DNA of 25,490 nucleotides, taken from positions 1 through 25,490 of the forward strand of contig JBJXHH010000193.1 of assembly GCA_046160675.1 (NCBI GenBank), given 5' to 3'. The position numbers and the translations under genes were made by a program. The DNA comes from JACMJP01 sp046160675 (GTDB lineage: Bacteria; Bacteroidota; Bacteroidia; Chitinophagales; BACL12). The notes below the pieces were generated by a model that was not told where the DNA came from, made no database searches, and saw nothing but the letters and a program-made list of their open reading frames with translations. Shown one piece after another: positions 14,832 to 22,711 of this stretch. The number at the start of each line of letters is the position of its first letter. Positions within the stretch are counted from its first letter, which is position 1.

Positions 14832-16601
14832 TCACTTCAACTTCACTCCCACCATCTCCAATTGTTTTTCATCCACCTCGCCCGGTGCATCCATCATTAC
14901 ATCCCTGCCTGCATTATTTTTCGGAAATGGAATTACATCCCTGATAGTTTCACCTCCGCACATAAGCATCACCCATCTGTCGAAACCGAATGCACAACCT
15001 CCATGCGGTGGGGCGCCGTATTGAAATGCATTTACCATGAAGCCGAAACGTTTTTCTTTTTCTGCTTCACTGAAGCCCAGAATGGTAAATATTTTTTCTT
15101 GTAATTTCTTATCATGTATCCGGATACTTCCGCTCAGAATTTCATTGCCGTTCATCACCATGTCATAACTCTGCGCCCGTACCCGCAAAGGTTCGGAGTC
15201 CATATACTGCAGGTCGTCAGGATGCGGCATGCAGAACGGGTGATGCGCAAAAACGGGTTCCCCGGTTTCTTCATTGGGTTCAAACAAAGGCATATCCACC
15301 ACCCAGAAAACACTCCATGCATCTTTGTTTATCCAGTTTTGTTTTTTCGCAAGTTCTAATCTTAGATCGCCCAATACTTTCCTTGTTCTAGTTGTTTTAT
15401 CCGCAACGATGAAAATCAAATCGCCCGGTTTTGTGTCAAATAACTTTCCGATCTCTTTTAGTTTTTCTTCGCTGAAAAATTTATCAATGGAAGACTTCAC
15501 AGTTCCATCGGCATTGAATTTTACATGAATCAGCCCGCCTGCTCCTCTTTGCGGAGCTTTTACAAATTCCGTGAGTTCATCAATTTGTTTTCTTGAATAT
15601 TCGCTGCAACCCGTTGCATTGATTCCGGCAATCAATCCATTACTTGAAATAACATTATTAAAAACGGCAAATTCACTTCCGCTTACTGCATCATTCAGGT
15701 CAACTATTTTACAATCAAACCTCAAGTCAGGCTTGTCTGTTCCGTAATACTTAATTGCATCTAAGTAAGGTAATCTTTTAAAATCGGGCAACTCGACATT
15801 CTTTGCTTTTTTGAAAACGTATTTTGTCATTCCCTCAAACATCGCCCACACATCTTCCTGCCGCACAAAACTCATCTCACAATCTATTTGTGTAAACTCA
15901 GGCTGGCGATCTCCCCGCAGGTCTTCATCCCGAAAACATTTTGCTATTTGATAGTAACGATCCATGCCACTTACCATCAGGAGTTGTTTTAGTATTTGCG
16001 GGCTTTGAGGCAGGGCGTAAAATAACCCGGGTTGTAATCTTGAAGGAACAATAAAATCCCTTGCGCCTTCAGGAGTTGACTTTATTAAATTTGGTGTTTC
16101 AATATCAACAAAACCTTCTGCGTCTAAATACTCCCGAACGGCTTTCAGCATATTCGCCCGCATCATTAATCGCTTTTGCATTTGTGGCCTGCGCAGATCA
16201 AGATAGCGATACTTCATGCGCAATTCTTCGCCACCATCAGTTTCATCATCCATTGTAAAAGGTGGAAGTTCACTTGTATTCAATATCGTAATATCATTCA
16301 TAAGTATTTCAATGTCTCCTGTTGCAATATTTGCGTTTTTGTTAGAACGTTCAGCAACTTTTCCTTTCGCCTGAATTACATATTCCCGTCCGAGTTTTCT
16401 TGCTTCAAGGCATAAAGCAGAATTTGTTTCCATGTTGAATACAAGTTGTGTGATGCCATGCCTGTCCCGCAGATCAACGAAGGTCATTCCACCGAGATCA
16501 CGGGTAATATTTACCCAACCTGATAGTGTAATTTCTTTTCCAACATCTGTTAAGCGTAATTCGCCGCAATGATGTGTCCTGTAAAATGTATTACTCTGCA
16601 T
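14832..16601 (-). CDS. aspS: Aspartyl-tRNA synthetase
   Basis: Class IIb bacterial AspRS of 589 residues that charges tRNA-Asp. The N-terminal OB anticodon-binding domain covers about 1-110 (LSGWVNITRDLGGMTFVDLRDRHG). Motif 1 is VDIETPNL at 165-172 and motif 2 FRDEDLRGDRQPEFTQ at 223-238. The bacterial GAD insert lies at about 290-420. Motif 3 is near 529-546 (GAPPHGGCAFGFDRWVML), followed by ETIRDVIPFPK. Length matches the bacterial type. A TATTTTTG -7-like box lies 5 bases before the ATG, so the leader may be nearly absent. Confidence 0.97.
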   Translation of the reverse strand: MQSNTFYRTHHCGELRLTDVGKEITLSGWVNITRDLGGMTFVDLRDRHGITQLVFNMETNSALCLEARKLGREYVIQAKGKVAERSNKNANIATGDIEILMNDITILNTSELPPFTMDDETDGGEELRMKYRYLDLRRPQMQKRLMMRANMLKAVREYLDAEGFVDIETPNLIKSTPEGARDFIVPSRLQPGLFYALPQSPQILKQLLMVSGMDRYYQIAKCFRDEDLRGDRQPEFTQIDCEMSFVRQEDVWAMFEGMTKYVFKKAKNVELPDFKRLPYLDAIKYYGTDKPDLRFDCKIVDLNDAVSGSEFAVFNNVISSNGLIAGINATGCSEYSRKQIDELTEFVKAPQRGAGGLIHVKFNADGTVKSSIDKFFSEEKLKEIGKLFDTKPGDLIFIVADKTTRTRKVLGDLRLELAKKQNWINKDAWSVFWVVDMPLFEPNEETGEPVFAHHPFCMPHPDDLQYMDSEPLRVRAQSYDMVMNGNEILSGSIRIHDKKLQEKIFTILGFSEAEKEKRFGFMVNAFQYGAPPHGGCAFGFDRWVMLMCGGETIRDVIPFPKNNAGRDVMMDAPGEVDEKQLEMVGVKLK

Positions 16602-16606
16602 ACATG

Positions 16607-16614
16607 CAAAAATA
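16607..16614 (-). promoter_or_regulatory. Candidate -7 box directly upstream of aspS
   Basis: Minus-strand TATTTTTG fits TAnnTTTG exactly and ends 5 bases before the aspS ATG. No -33 TTG occurs at 17-23 bases; the nearest TTTG is about 29 bases away. Same arrangement as at pyrH. Confidence 0.3.
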
Positions 16615-16680
16615 GGAAAGTGATGGGTGAATCATTGATATCACAAAAAATATTCTCCGTTTTATAAATCTTTTTGTTTG

Positions 16681-16688
16681 TAGCTTTG
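16681..16688 (+). promoter_or_regulatory. Candidate -7 box of the small lipoprotein gene
   Basis: TAGCTTTG matches TAnnTTTG and lies 19 bases before the ATG at 16708. The region 19-21 bases further upstream has GTTTT, not a clean TTTG. Confidence 0.35.
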
Positions 16689-16707
16689 ATCTCAAAACAA
16701 AAATATA

Positions 16708-17004
16708 ATGATCAAAAATTTGAAATGTATTTTACTTGCAGTAACCTTTTTAATGGTGGCTGCCTGCGCAGGAAAAAAAGAAAAAACAACGGACGAGGAA
16801 ATGGAACCTCAAACTGAACAAACGGAAGACAAGGGAACATCAGTAACTGTGGAAGCAGGTGATGGCGGAAAAGTGGAAGTGAAAAAAGATGATGGCACAG
16901 ATGTTACCATTGATGTTGACAAGAAAGGTGGAAGTGTGGAAGTGAAAGATGGTGATAATAAAGTTGACATTAAAATAGGCGACGACGATAAAGAAAAGAA
17001 ATAA
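16708..17004 (+). CDS. Small acidic lipoprotein, function unknown
   Basis: Ninety-eight residues with a clear lipoprotein signal: MIKNLK, hydrophobic 8-18, lipobox VAAC with Cys20. The mature part is very rich in Lys, Asp, Glu and Gly. Residues 43-95 form alternating short beta-like units (VTVEAGDGG, KVEVKKDDG, VTIDVDKKG, SVEVKDGD, VDIKIGDDD), each about 9-11 residues long and ending in a D/G turn. This suggests a small beta repeat or solenoid-like edge, or a disordered acidic tail. No catalytic motif. The gene is alone on the plus strand between divergent aspS and the convergent glycosyltransferase gene, 15 bases from the latter's stop. Confidence 0.85.
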   Translation: MIKNLKCILLAVTFLMVAACAGKKEKTTDEEMEPQTEQTEDKGTSVTVEAGDGGKVEVKKDDGTDVTIDVDKKGGSVEVKDGDNKVDIKIGDDDKEKK

Positions 17005-17019
17005 CCGGCATTACTGCAG

Positions 17020-18975
17020 TTAATTGCCAAGCTTTGAATAGCTTTTGAAAATAATTTCAAAATCATGATGCACAGAATAATTTTTTGCATAGAGCTTGTT
17101 CAGCCTGTCAATGGTAGATCTATCAATTTTTTTTCCGGGGAAATTATGCGGGGGAGATAAAACGCCTGGTTTAATTTCAGGCAATTCTTCGCTCTTTCCA
17201 TTTTTCATACTGTAGCCTACCCAGCTTTTTTTATTCATGATCACCAGGAAAATATTTTTGATTAAACCGATCCTGTTTTTTACAAAAAGAAATTGAATTG
17301 GGAAAGTGCTGAACAAATACACGGAGAAAAGCACATCAAAAAATCTTTTGTTTCTTTTTGCTTCTGATCCTACAATTTTCAATTCAATATCAACTGTGTA
17401 AAGATCGCCTGCAGAATTTTTTGAATTGCTACCAACAATACTCATACTTTGATCAGCTACAATTTTATAATCCGGTTGCGAGCCGATGTGCAACATCCAG
17501 TGCATGATCTCTTTCACGGAAATGTCTTTTGAGCAGAAAATAATTTCGTTGACTTTATAAATTTCTGTGATGTCCTGCAGTTGTTCTATATTTCCAATTA
17601 CATCCACATGAAGTGTTTTGTCGCTGGAAACAATTCCCAACACTGTATCACCCATCTGCATGCCCTGCAATAATTTTTGCACACGGTTTGTTTCTGTTTC
17701 CCCGCCAACAATTAATATCCTTCTATTTTCCTCTTCACCAAAACGAAAATTTTTGTGTTTGATAAAATGCGTAAAAAATCTTGCAGCAAGTAAAATGAAC
17801 GTTGTCCATGCAGCGCCTGCAACGATCATCCCTCTTGAAAAACGATAGTGCTCGGGAAGAAATCCATACCATGCAGAAATTACCAGTGTGCCCCAGAAAA
17901 TTCCCCTGATAATTTTAATCGTGTTTGCATTTTTATCATACCCGCCGCTGAAATAAATGCTTATGATCCAGAAAAAAATATACATGGGCACATTAATAAA
18001 TAAATATTCAGCAGGATATTCTCCTCCATCAATATAACGCACATAATATTCCCAGTATTCTTTTATCAGGAACATGCCTGCAAAAATGAATATTGCATCC
18101 AGCAGTGGTGTTGAAATTTTCTTTATCACTCTTGCTATTAAAGCAAAAAATGCCCGCACATAAATTGCAAGATTGAGCAGGGCGATGAAAACTCCTGCAT
18201 AAGTTCCGGTGAAATGTTTTTGAGCAAAAATTTTCATGGCGTTATAAAACATTTTCACATAATTCAAGCTTGTTTTTTTTGTACTCTCTCCTTTATAGTG
18301 AATAATTTGTGTGTCAGCAAAATAATAATTTATGTACCCGGCTTTTACAATGCGATAACTCAGGTCAATATCTTCACCATACATAAAAAATGTTTCATCA
18401 AGCAAACCAATTTTGTCGAGCACACTTTTCCTGATGAACATGAATGCACCGGCAAGCACATCAACCTTGTGTGTTTCATTTTCATCTAAATAGCCAAGAT
18501 GATATTTTCCAAAAATCTTAGACTTTGGGAAGAGTGCAGCCAAACCGAAAGCCTTGTAGAAAGCTACTTGCGGGCTCGGAAACGCCCGTTTACTTTCAGG
18601 GAGGAAATTGCCTTTGCCATCTATCATTTTAACACCTAACCCTCCGGCCTCCTGGTGTGCATCCATGAATGCGATGCACTTTTCAAACGTATCTTCCTGC
18701 ACAACAGTATCCGGGTTCAATAGTAAAATGTATTCTCCTTTTGCAATGCTGATGCCCTGGTTATTCGCAACAGAAAAGCCTGTATTTTTTTTGTTGGCAA
18801 TAATAGACACTTGAGAAAATTTATTTTCTATGAACTCAACACTTCCATCAGATGAATTGTTATCAACTATAATAATTTCTGACTGGATTTTTTCTGAAGC
18901 TCGTAATGCGGAAAAGATTGCCTGCTCAAGGAAATATTTTACATTGTAGTTTACGATAACGATAGAAAGTTTCAT
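17020..18975 (-). CDS. GT2 glycosyltransferase fused to membrane, Rossmann and degenerate sugar-transferase regions
   Basis: 651 residues. The N-terminal GT2 domain (1-230) has IVIVNYN at 5-11, DNNSSDGS at 38-45, LLLNPDT at 84-90 as the metal/sugar site, and GEDIDLSYR at 200-208; it looks active and rhamnosyl-transferase-like. Helices follow at about 258-282, 290-305, 325-343, 355-372 and 382-400. A Rossmann segment with RILIVGGETETN at 419-430 resembles the CoA-binding-like domain of WbaP/WcaJ-type phosphoglycosyl transferases. The C-terminus keeps traces of their catalytic domain (KRFFDVLFS at 543-551, KNRIG at 566-570, SWVGY at 584-588, IKPGVL at 601-606). The KFRSM and Asp-Glu dyad region is absent. 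Probably cell-surface polysaccharide synthesis. Overlaps recR by 4 bases (ATGA). Confidence 0.85.
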   Translation of the reverse strand: MKLSIVIVNYNVKYFLEQAIFSALRASEKIQSEIIIVDNNSSDGSVEFIENKFSQVSIIANKKNTGFSVANNQGISIAKGEYILLLNPDTVVQEDTFEKCIAFMDAHQEAGGLGVKMIDGKGNFLPESKRAFPSPQVAFYKAFGLAALFPKSKIFGKYHLGYLDENETHKVDVLAGAFMFIRKSVLDKIGLLDETFFMYGEDIDLSYRIVKAGYINYYFADTQIIHYKGESTKKTSLNYVKMFYNAMKIFAQKHFTGTYAGVFIALLNLAIYVRAFFALIARVIKKISTPLLDAIFIFAGMFLIKEYWEYYVRYIDGGEYPAEYLFINVPMYIFFWIISIYFSGGYDKNANTIKIIRGIFWGTLVISAWYGFLPEHYRFSRGMIVAGAAWTTFILLAARFFTHFIKHKNFRFGEEENRRILIVGGETETNRVQKLLQGMQMGDTVLGIVSSDKTLHVDVIGNIEQLQDITEIYKVNEIIFCSKDISVKEIMHWMLHIGSQPDYKIVADQSMSIVGSNSKNSAGDLYTVDIELKIVGSEAKRNKRFFDVLFSVYLFSTFPIQFLFVKNRIGLIKNIFLVIMNKKSWVGYSMKNGKSEELPEIKPGVLSPPHNFPGKKIDRSTIDRLNKLYAKNYSVHHDFEIIFKSYSKLGN

Positions 18976-19598
18976 TCTTCTTTTTGCTGGATCATTTTCT
19001 CGTAGGGCAATCTCGTAGCAAGACTCCTTGCTAACGTAAGTTCATCAGCATATTCCAACTCCCCGCCAAAAGAAATCCCCCTGGCAATTGTTGTAATCCT
19101 CAAATTCGGATTGCTGATTTTTTTTGTGATATAAAAAACCGTTGTATCTCCTTCAATTGTAGGGTTCAGCGCCATAATAGTTTCTTTCACATTTCCGTTG
19201 TGGAGTTTTTTCAGCAAACTTTCAATTTGTAATTGCTCTGGCCCAATACCTTCAATAGGTGATATAACGCCCCCCAGCACATGATATTTCCCCCGGTATT
19301 GGTTCGTACTTTCAATGGCAATAAGGTCACGGATATTTTCCACTACACAAATTGTTGTATTGTCTCTGGCAGGATTGGCGCAAATGCTGCATAAAACATC
19401 ATCTGCTATGTTGAAACAGTTTTTACAAAAATGAATCCCGTGTTTTAAGTTGTTGACAGCTGCTATAAATTGCTGCACGGAATCTTCATTTTGTTTCAGC
19501 AGATGCAATACCAACCTGAGGGCCGTTTTTTTTCCAATGCCGGGAAATTTTGCAAATTCCTGCACAGCCTGCTCCATCAATTTTGAAGAAAGATTCAT
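18972..19598 (-). CDS. recR: Recombination mediator RecR
   Basis: RecR of 208 residues; with RecO and RecF it loads RecA on SSB-coated gaps. A helix-hairpin-helix with FPGIGKKTALRLVLHLL is at 18-34. The zinc site is four cysteines at 58, 61, 70 and 73. The Toprim domain starts at about 81 (TTICVVENIRDLIAIE), with YHVLGGVISPIEGIGP at 105-120 and LNPTIEGDTT after it. Length is usual (about 200). Both ends overlap neighbours by 4 bases: the TM2 gene upstream and the glycosyltransferase downstream, so the three are almost certainly one operon. Confidence 0.96.
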   Translation of the reverse strand: MNLSSKLMEQAVQEFAKFPGIGKKTALRLVLHLLKQNEDSVQQFIAAVNNLKHGIHFCKNCFNIADDVLCSICANPARDNTTICVVENIRDLIAIESTNQYRGKYHVLGGVISPIEGIGPEQLQIESLLKKLHNGNVKETIMALNPTIEGDTTVFYITKKISNPNLRITTIARGISFGGELEYADELTLARSLATRLPYEKMIQQKEE

Positions 19599-20371
19599 TT
19601 TTTATACAATAATTTTATTGAGTCGGTTTGAATAGTTGAAGTATCAACTGGAACTGGCATTTCTGGAGCTGGTTTTTTATCCATAATTGAACAATTCTCT
19701 AAAAATCTGCCATTACAAACGCCTTTAAGGGTAACCAACATCCCTTTTGAAATATCTAATAATTGTGATTGATGGGCACTATTAAAAAAACATTTCAAGT
19801 CAATTGAAGTGTTTTGAGCAGATTCAAGGATAAGAAAATTTCCTTCTGAAAAATCCATCCCTGTTGAAGAGACCTTTCCGTCTACTTGCAATACTTTGTT
19901 TGCATATTTTTTTCTGAATGCTTCTTCATCAGAAAATAAACTTTGAGAATATTCCATTGATGAAATCGAAAATTCAGGTTCAGCCTTGTCAATATCGATA
20001 TCACTATTGAGGGAGAAAAGGTAGAAAACTCCGTAAGCCAAAACAGATGTTATAACTAGAGAAAAGATTGTTAGCAGCCAGGTATTACCTTTGCTTTTAT
20101 CCGCCAGTTTAAATTTCTCTCTACTTAATGAAATAAAATAGATGCACTCGCCAATATGAACTAAAAAAAGCAAGGCGATCCATCCGAAAAAAAGTGCTTC
20201 CCAATAAAAGAACCCTGTGTAAGTTTTTATTGCCCATACTACAGCAGGCAGGAAGAACCATAACAATAATATATATAGCCACCCCCTGTTGTTTTGTCCG
20301 AGATAAAACCTTTGAACACCACCGCTACCAAAAAAGATGGAGAGTAACGTCGCTATGCTTTTTGACTTCAT
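19595..20371 (-). CDS. TM2-domain membrane protein with OB-like (tRNA_anti-like) C-terminus
   Basis: 258 residues. The TM2 domain occupies about 1-70 with the family pattern FGSGGVQRFYLGQ at 14-26 and two or three helices. Further helices lie at about 60-80 and 96-118. A soluble part begins near 125. Residues about 148-230 (AFRKKYANKVLQVDGKVSS..., LKCFF, GMLVTLKGVCNG) look like the OB-fold tRNA_anti-like family, which in Bacteroidetes is often secreted or membrane attached. A Pro-rich linker and a basic tail end the protein. Function unknown. It is the first gene of the recR operon. Confidence 0.75.
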   Translation of the reverse strand: MKSKSIATLLSIFFGSGGVQRFYLGQNNRGWLYILLLWFFLPAVVWAIKTYTGFFYWEALFFGWIALLFLVHIGECIYFISLSREKFKLADKSKGNTWLLTIFSLVITSVLAYGVFYLFSLNSDIDIDKAEPEFSISSMEYSQSLFSDEEAFRKKYANKVLQVDGKVSSTGMDFSEGNFLILESAQNTSIDLKCFFNSAHQSQLLDISKGMLVTLKGVCNGRFLENCSIMDKKPAPEMPVPVDTSTIQTDSIKLLYKK

Positions 20372-20452
20372 ATCTGCAAAGTAACATAAACAAAACTACA
20401 CAGAAATAGGGCAGTTTTCCAGTCACAGGTGCATATATTATAGGATTCTACT

Positions 20453-20483
20453 TTTGTTTAAATTAGTTTTTATTCTACATTTG
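20453..20483 (+). promoter_or_regulatory. Bacteroidetes-type promoter of the first DUF6089-like gene
   Basis: TTTG (20453-20456), 19-base spacer, TACATTTG (20476-20483): both the -33 and -7 boxes match the phylum consensus (TTTG / TAnnTTTG) with the preferred spacing. Predicted transcription start is about 20490, a leader of about 70 bases to the ATG at 20560. Best promoter in the window. Confidence 0.6.
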
Positions 20484-20559
20484 GAAAGAATTTACTTTCC
20501 TCATACAACGACACAGTAGCTTCCCGTGTCTTCACTCATCACACAATGAACCTGTAATA

Positions 20560-21471
20560 ATGCGCTCAATTACCACCATACTGTTAGTATGTATTTGTAG
20601 CACTGGTAATGCACAATACTTTGAGGTTGGATTGTTTGGGGGGGCAAGTAATTACCAGGGCGACCTTGCACCTTTTGCGTTTACTCCCAAGGAAACCCAT
20701 CTGGCATATGGCTATTTCACAAAATTCAATTTTAATAAATACGCAAGCCTTAAGATAAGCGGTTATTATGGTGAGATCTCGGGAGATGATAAAAATTCAA
20801 AAAATGAATGGCGACTGCGCAGAAACCTAAGTTTCCGCTCAGAAATTTGGGAATTGTCAACTTTTGCAGAAATAAACCTTACAGGCTTTGACCCTCACTC
20901 AAGAAAAAAATTGCTTTCGCCTTATGCTTTTATTGGCTTTGGAGTTTTTCATTTTAACCCTCAGGCTTTTTATGAGGGCCAATGGTATGACCTGCAGCCT
21001 TTAGGAACAGAAGGGCAGGGAACTTCAGCCTATCCCGACAGGGACAAATACAAACTGATGAGTTTTTCTTTCCCAATGGGGCTTGGTTTTAAAGGATCAA
21101 TTACAGAACATTGGAATGTAGCGTTAGAAATGGGTTGGCGTAAAACTTTTACTGATTACCTGGATGATGTTAGTTCAACCTATATAGCTAAAGAAATATT
21201 AATAGCAGAAAACGGGGAGCTTTCGTGGGAACTTTCAAACAGGATGGATGAAACTATTTATGGTGAGGGGTTTGAACCAGATGACAGCAAATACAGAGGA
21301 GACCCTGATGACCTTGACTGGTACATATTTTCAGGCATTACAGTATCCTACAATTTCGACTTGTTGCGATGGGATCTCCAGAAAAACACTTACAAAGAAG
21401 ACGGTAACGGAAAAACAAACGGATTGAAATCTTCCCGAAAAAAGATGGGCTGTCCGAAAAACCTGCGCTAG
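20560..21471 (+). CDS. DUF6089-like outer-membrane beta-barrel protein (paralogue 1)
   Basis: 303 residues. Signal peptide about 1-18, cleavage likely after GNA. The mature part is alternating beta segments with aromatic ends: VGLFGGASNYQGDLAPF at 23-39, RRNLSFRSEIWELS near 87-100, SPYAFIGFGVFHFNPQAFYEG, and the signature YDLQPLGTEGQGTSAYPDR near 143-161. The end is KKMGCPKNLR, a Cys-Pro ending resembling SCPNF of paralogue 2, so the zero-frame C-terminus looks natural. Family proteins are Bacteroidetes outer-membrane barrels of unknown role. The last codons overlap a -1 frame that stays open to the next gene (see slippery site). First of three tandem paralogues. Confidence 0.85.
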   Translation: MRSITTILLVCICSTGNAQYFEVGLFGGASNYQGDLAPFAFTPKETHLAYGYFTKFNFNKYASLKISGYYGEISGDDKNSKNEWRLRRNLSFRSEIWELSTFAEINLTGFDPHSRKKLLSPYAFIGFGVFHFNPQAFYEGQWYDLQPLGTEGQGTSAYPDRDKYKLMSFSFPMGLGFKGSITEHWNVALEMGWRKTFTDYLDDVSSTYIAKEILIAENGELSWELSNRMDETIYGEGFEPDDSKYRGDPDDLDWYIFSGITVSYNFDLLRWDLQKNTYKEDGNGKTNGLKSSRKKMGCPKNLR

Positions 21472-21653
21472 CCTTTGCTGACATTTTCTACACTTTGTAC
21501 CCATTCAGGTCTACATTTCAATATGACATTCTATTCAAAAAAGCATCTAAACGCCTTGATGACATCCCCACTATTGGTGAATTTATAAAGGGAAATGCAA
21601 TGTTTGTTGCTGTTGGCAGCATTTTGGTTACAGGGTATGTTTATAAAACATGA
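21408..21653 (+). CDS. Possible unlabelled small ORF or -1 frameshift extension
   Basis: In the -1 frame relative to paralogue 1 the sequence is open for 81 codons from the stop at 21405-21407 to TGA at 21651-21653. The 69 residues after the slippery site run from DGLSEKPALAFADIFYTLYP through FKKASKRLDDIPTIGEFIKG to a hydrophobic end NAMFVAVGSILVTGYVYKT, plausibly one membrane helix. No ATG occurs except near the end (21600); a TTG at 21495 and non-standard codons are the only other starts. The TGA overlaps the ATG of paralogue 2 as ATGA, the usual sign of translational coupling. I recognise no family. It could be a separate small gene, a frameshift tail, a remnant of a deleted gene, or chance. 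Confidence 0.35.
   Translation, partial: RKNKRIEIFPKKDGLSEKPALAFADIFYTLYPFRSTFQYDILFKKASKRLDDIPTIGEFIKGNAMFVAVGSILVTGYVYKT
21438..21444 (+). promoter_or_regulatory. Candidate -1 slippery site A AAA AAG
   Basis: Zero-frame codons CGA AAA AAG (21436-21444) present the heptamer A AAA AAG in the same phase as the E. coli dnaX slippery site. The zero-frame stop TAG is at 21469-21471. A weak downstream stem (GGGCT at 21447-21451 with AGCCT at 21470-21474) is possible. No Shine-Dalgarno-like stimulator is seen upstream. Confidence 0.3.
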
Positions 21654-22513
21654 CCATGCTCAAAATACTTTACACACTTTTCATCTCGGCCGGATTATTT
21701 ACAACTTCTTTCGCTCAATATATTGAAGCAGGAATTTTTGCAGGCGCTGCGGTTTATAATGGAGATCTTTCTCATAAGCTCATTCACCTTTCTGAAGTTC
21801 ACCCTGCAGTAGGATTGCAGGTGGGTGTTCCAATGGGTAATTACTTTTCAATAAATTTCACTTCAAAGATCACAACACTGAGTGGAAATGATGACAATGC
21901 TTCAAAACCCGCATTCCAGGCAAGAAATCTCGATTTTACTTCAAAACTCTTTGAATCAGGGGTAGTAATGCATTATTACATTACAGGTTTTAATCCGTTG
22001 CGTAACAACTTTTTCTCTCCGTACCTTCTTGCAGGAGCTAGCTATTTTCATTTCAACCCAAAAACAAAATACAACGGCATTTCCTATGAACTGCAACCCC
22101 TTGGTACAGAAGGGCAAGGCACATCAGCATTTCCAGACCGGGAACCTTACAAACTAAATGAGTTCTCAATCCCCATGGGTGCAGGAATCAAATACTCCAT
22201 ATCCCGAAGGACAAATATAGGTATTGAATGTGTCGCCAATAAAACATTTACTGATTATATAGATGATGTGAGCACTACATACGTAGAGGAAGGAATATTG
22301 ATAGCTGAAAACGGAGCGCTTGCAAATGATCTTTCAAACCGAACAGATGAATACCTAAATTCTGAGCCTATGCCATATGATGAAAACCAGCCTCGAGGTA
22401 ATCCAGAATTTAAAGATTGGTATGGGTTCCTGGGATTTACCTTGACATATAATTTCATGGCAGAAAAGTTCAGTAATCCAGCTTCATCAGCTATCAGCTG
22501 CCCAAATTTTTAA
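21650..22513 (+). CDS. DUF6089-like outer-membrane beta-barrel protein (paralogue 2)
   Basis: 287 residues, signal peptide with likely cleavage after SFA (residue 22). FAGAAVYNGDLSHK follows, then RNLDFTSKLFESG, SPYLLAGASYFHFNPKT, and YELQPLGTEGQGTSAFPDR, aligned with paralogue 1. Then come FTDYIDDVSTTY and ILIAENGALANDLSNRTDEY. It ends SCPNF. The ATG at 21650 overlaps the TGA of the upstream -1 frame; a second ATG at 21656 (MLKILYT) would also give a good signal peptide and cannot be excluded. A strong terminator follows 30 bases after the stop, so paralogues 1 and 2 are one transcription unit. Confidence 0.85.
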   Translation: MTMLKILYTLFISAGLFTTSFAQYIEAGIFAGAAVYNGDLSHKLIHLSEVHPAVGLQVGVPMGNYFSINFTSKITTLSGNDDNASKPAFQARNLDFTSKLFESGVVMHYYITGFNPLRNNFFSPYLLAGASYFHFNPKTKYNGISYELQPLGTEGQGTSAFPDREPYKLNEFSIPMGAGIKYSISRRTNIGIECVANKTFTDYIDDVSTTYVEEGILIAENGALANDLSNRTDEYLNSEPMPYDENQPRGNPEFKDWYGFLGFTLTYNFMAEKFSNPASSAISCPNF

Positions 22514-22543
22514 ACTCTTATTTCAACCAAATATGCAGAAAGA

Positions 22544-22575
22544 AGCCCCGGTGTCGTGACCGGGGTTCTTTTTTT
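22544..22575 (+). terminator. Rho-independent terminator after paralogue 2
   Basis: CCCCGGT (22546-22552) pairs with ACCGGGG (22559-22565) around a 6-base loop; A-T and G-T pairs extend the stem outward. A run of seven T follows from 22569. Confidence 0.92.
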
Positions 22576-22629
22576 CAGTTATTATGCAATAAATCGGTCA
22601 TTTTAGGGTTTAATAGGGGTCAATTTTCA

Positions 22630-22656
22630 TTGAATTGTAAGAATATTATAAATTTG
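22630..22656 (+). promoter_or_regulatory. Candidate promoter of paralogue 3
   Basis: TAAATTTG (22649-22656) matches the -7 box exactly. The best -33 candidate is TTG at 22630-22632 with a 16-base spacer, slightly short. It lies between the terminator of paralogue 2 and the ATG at 22712, leaving a leader of about 50 bases. Confidence 0.42.
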
Positions 22657-22711
22657 TAGGGTATATCATCCACATTATTCAAATGGATGGAAACAACAAA
22701 TCAACCCGGGC

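Noticed and set aside
17005..17019. CTGCAG-centred near-palindrome between the lipoprotein and glycosyltransferase genes as a bidirectional terminator.
   Set aside because: Short imperfect symmetry and no T run on either strand.
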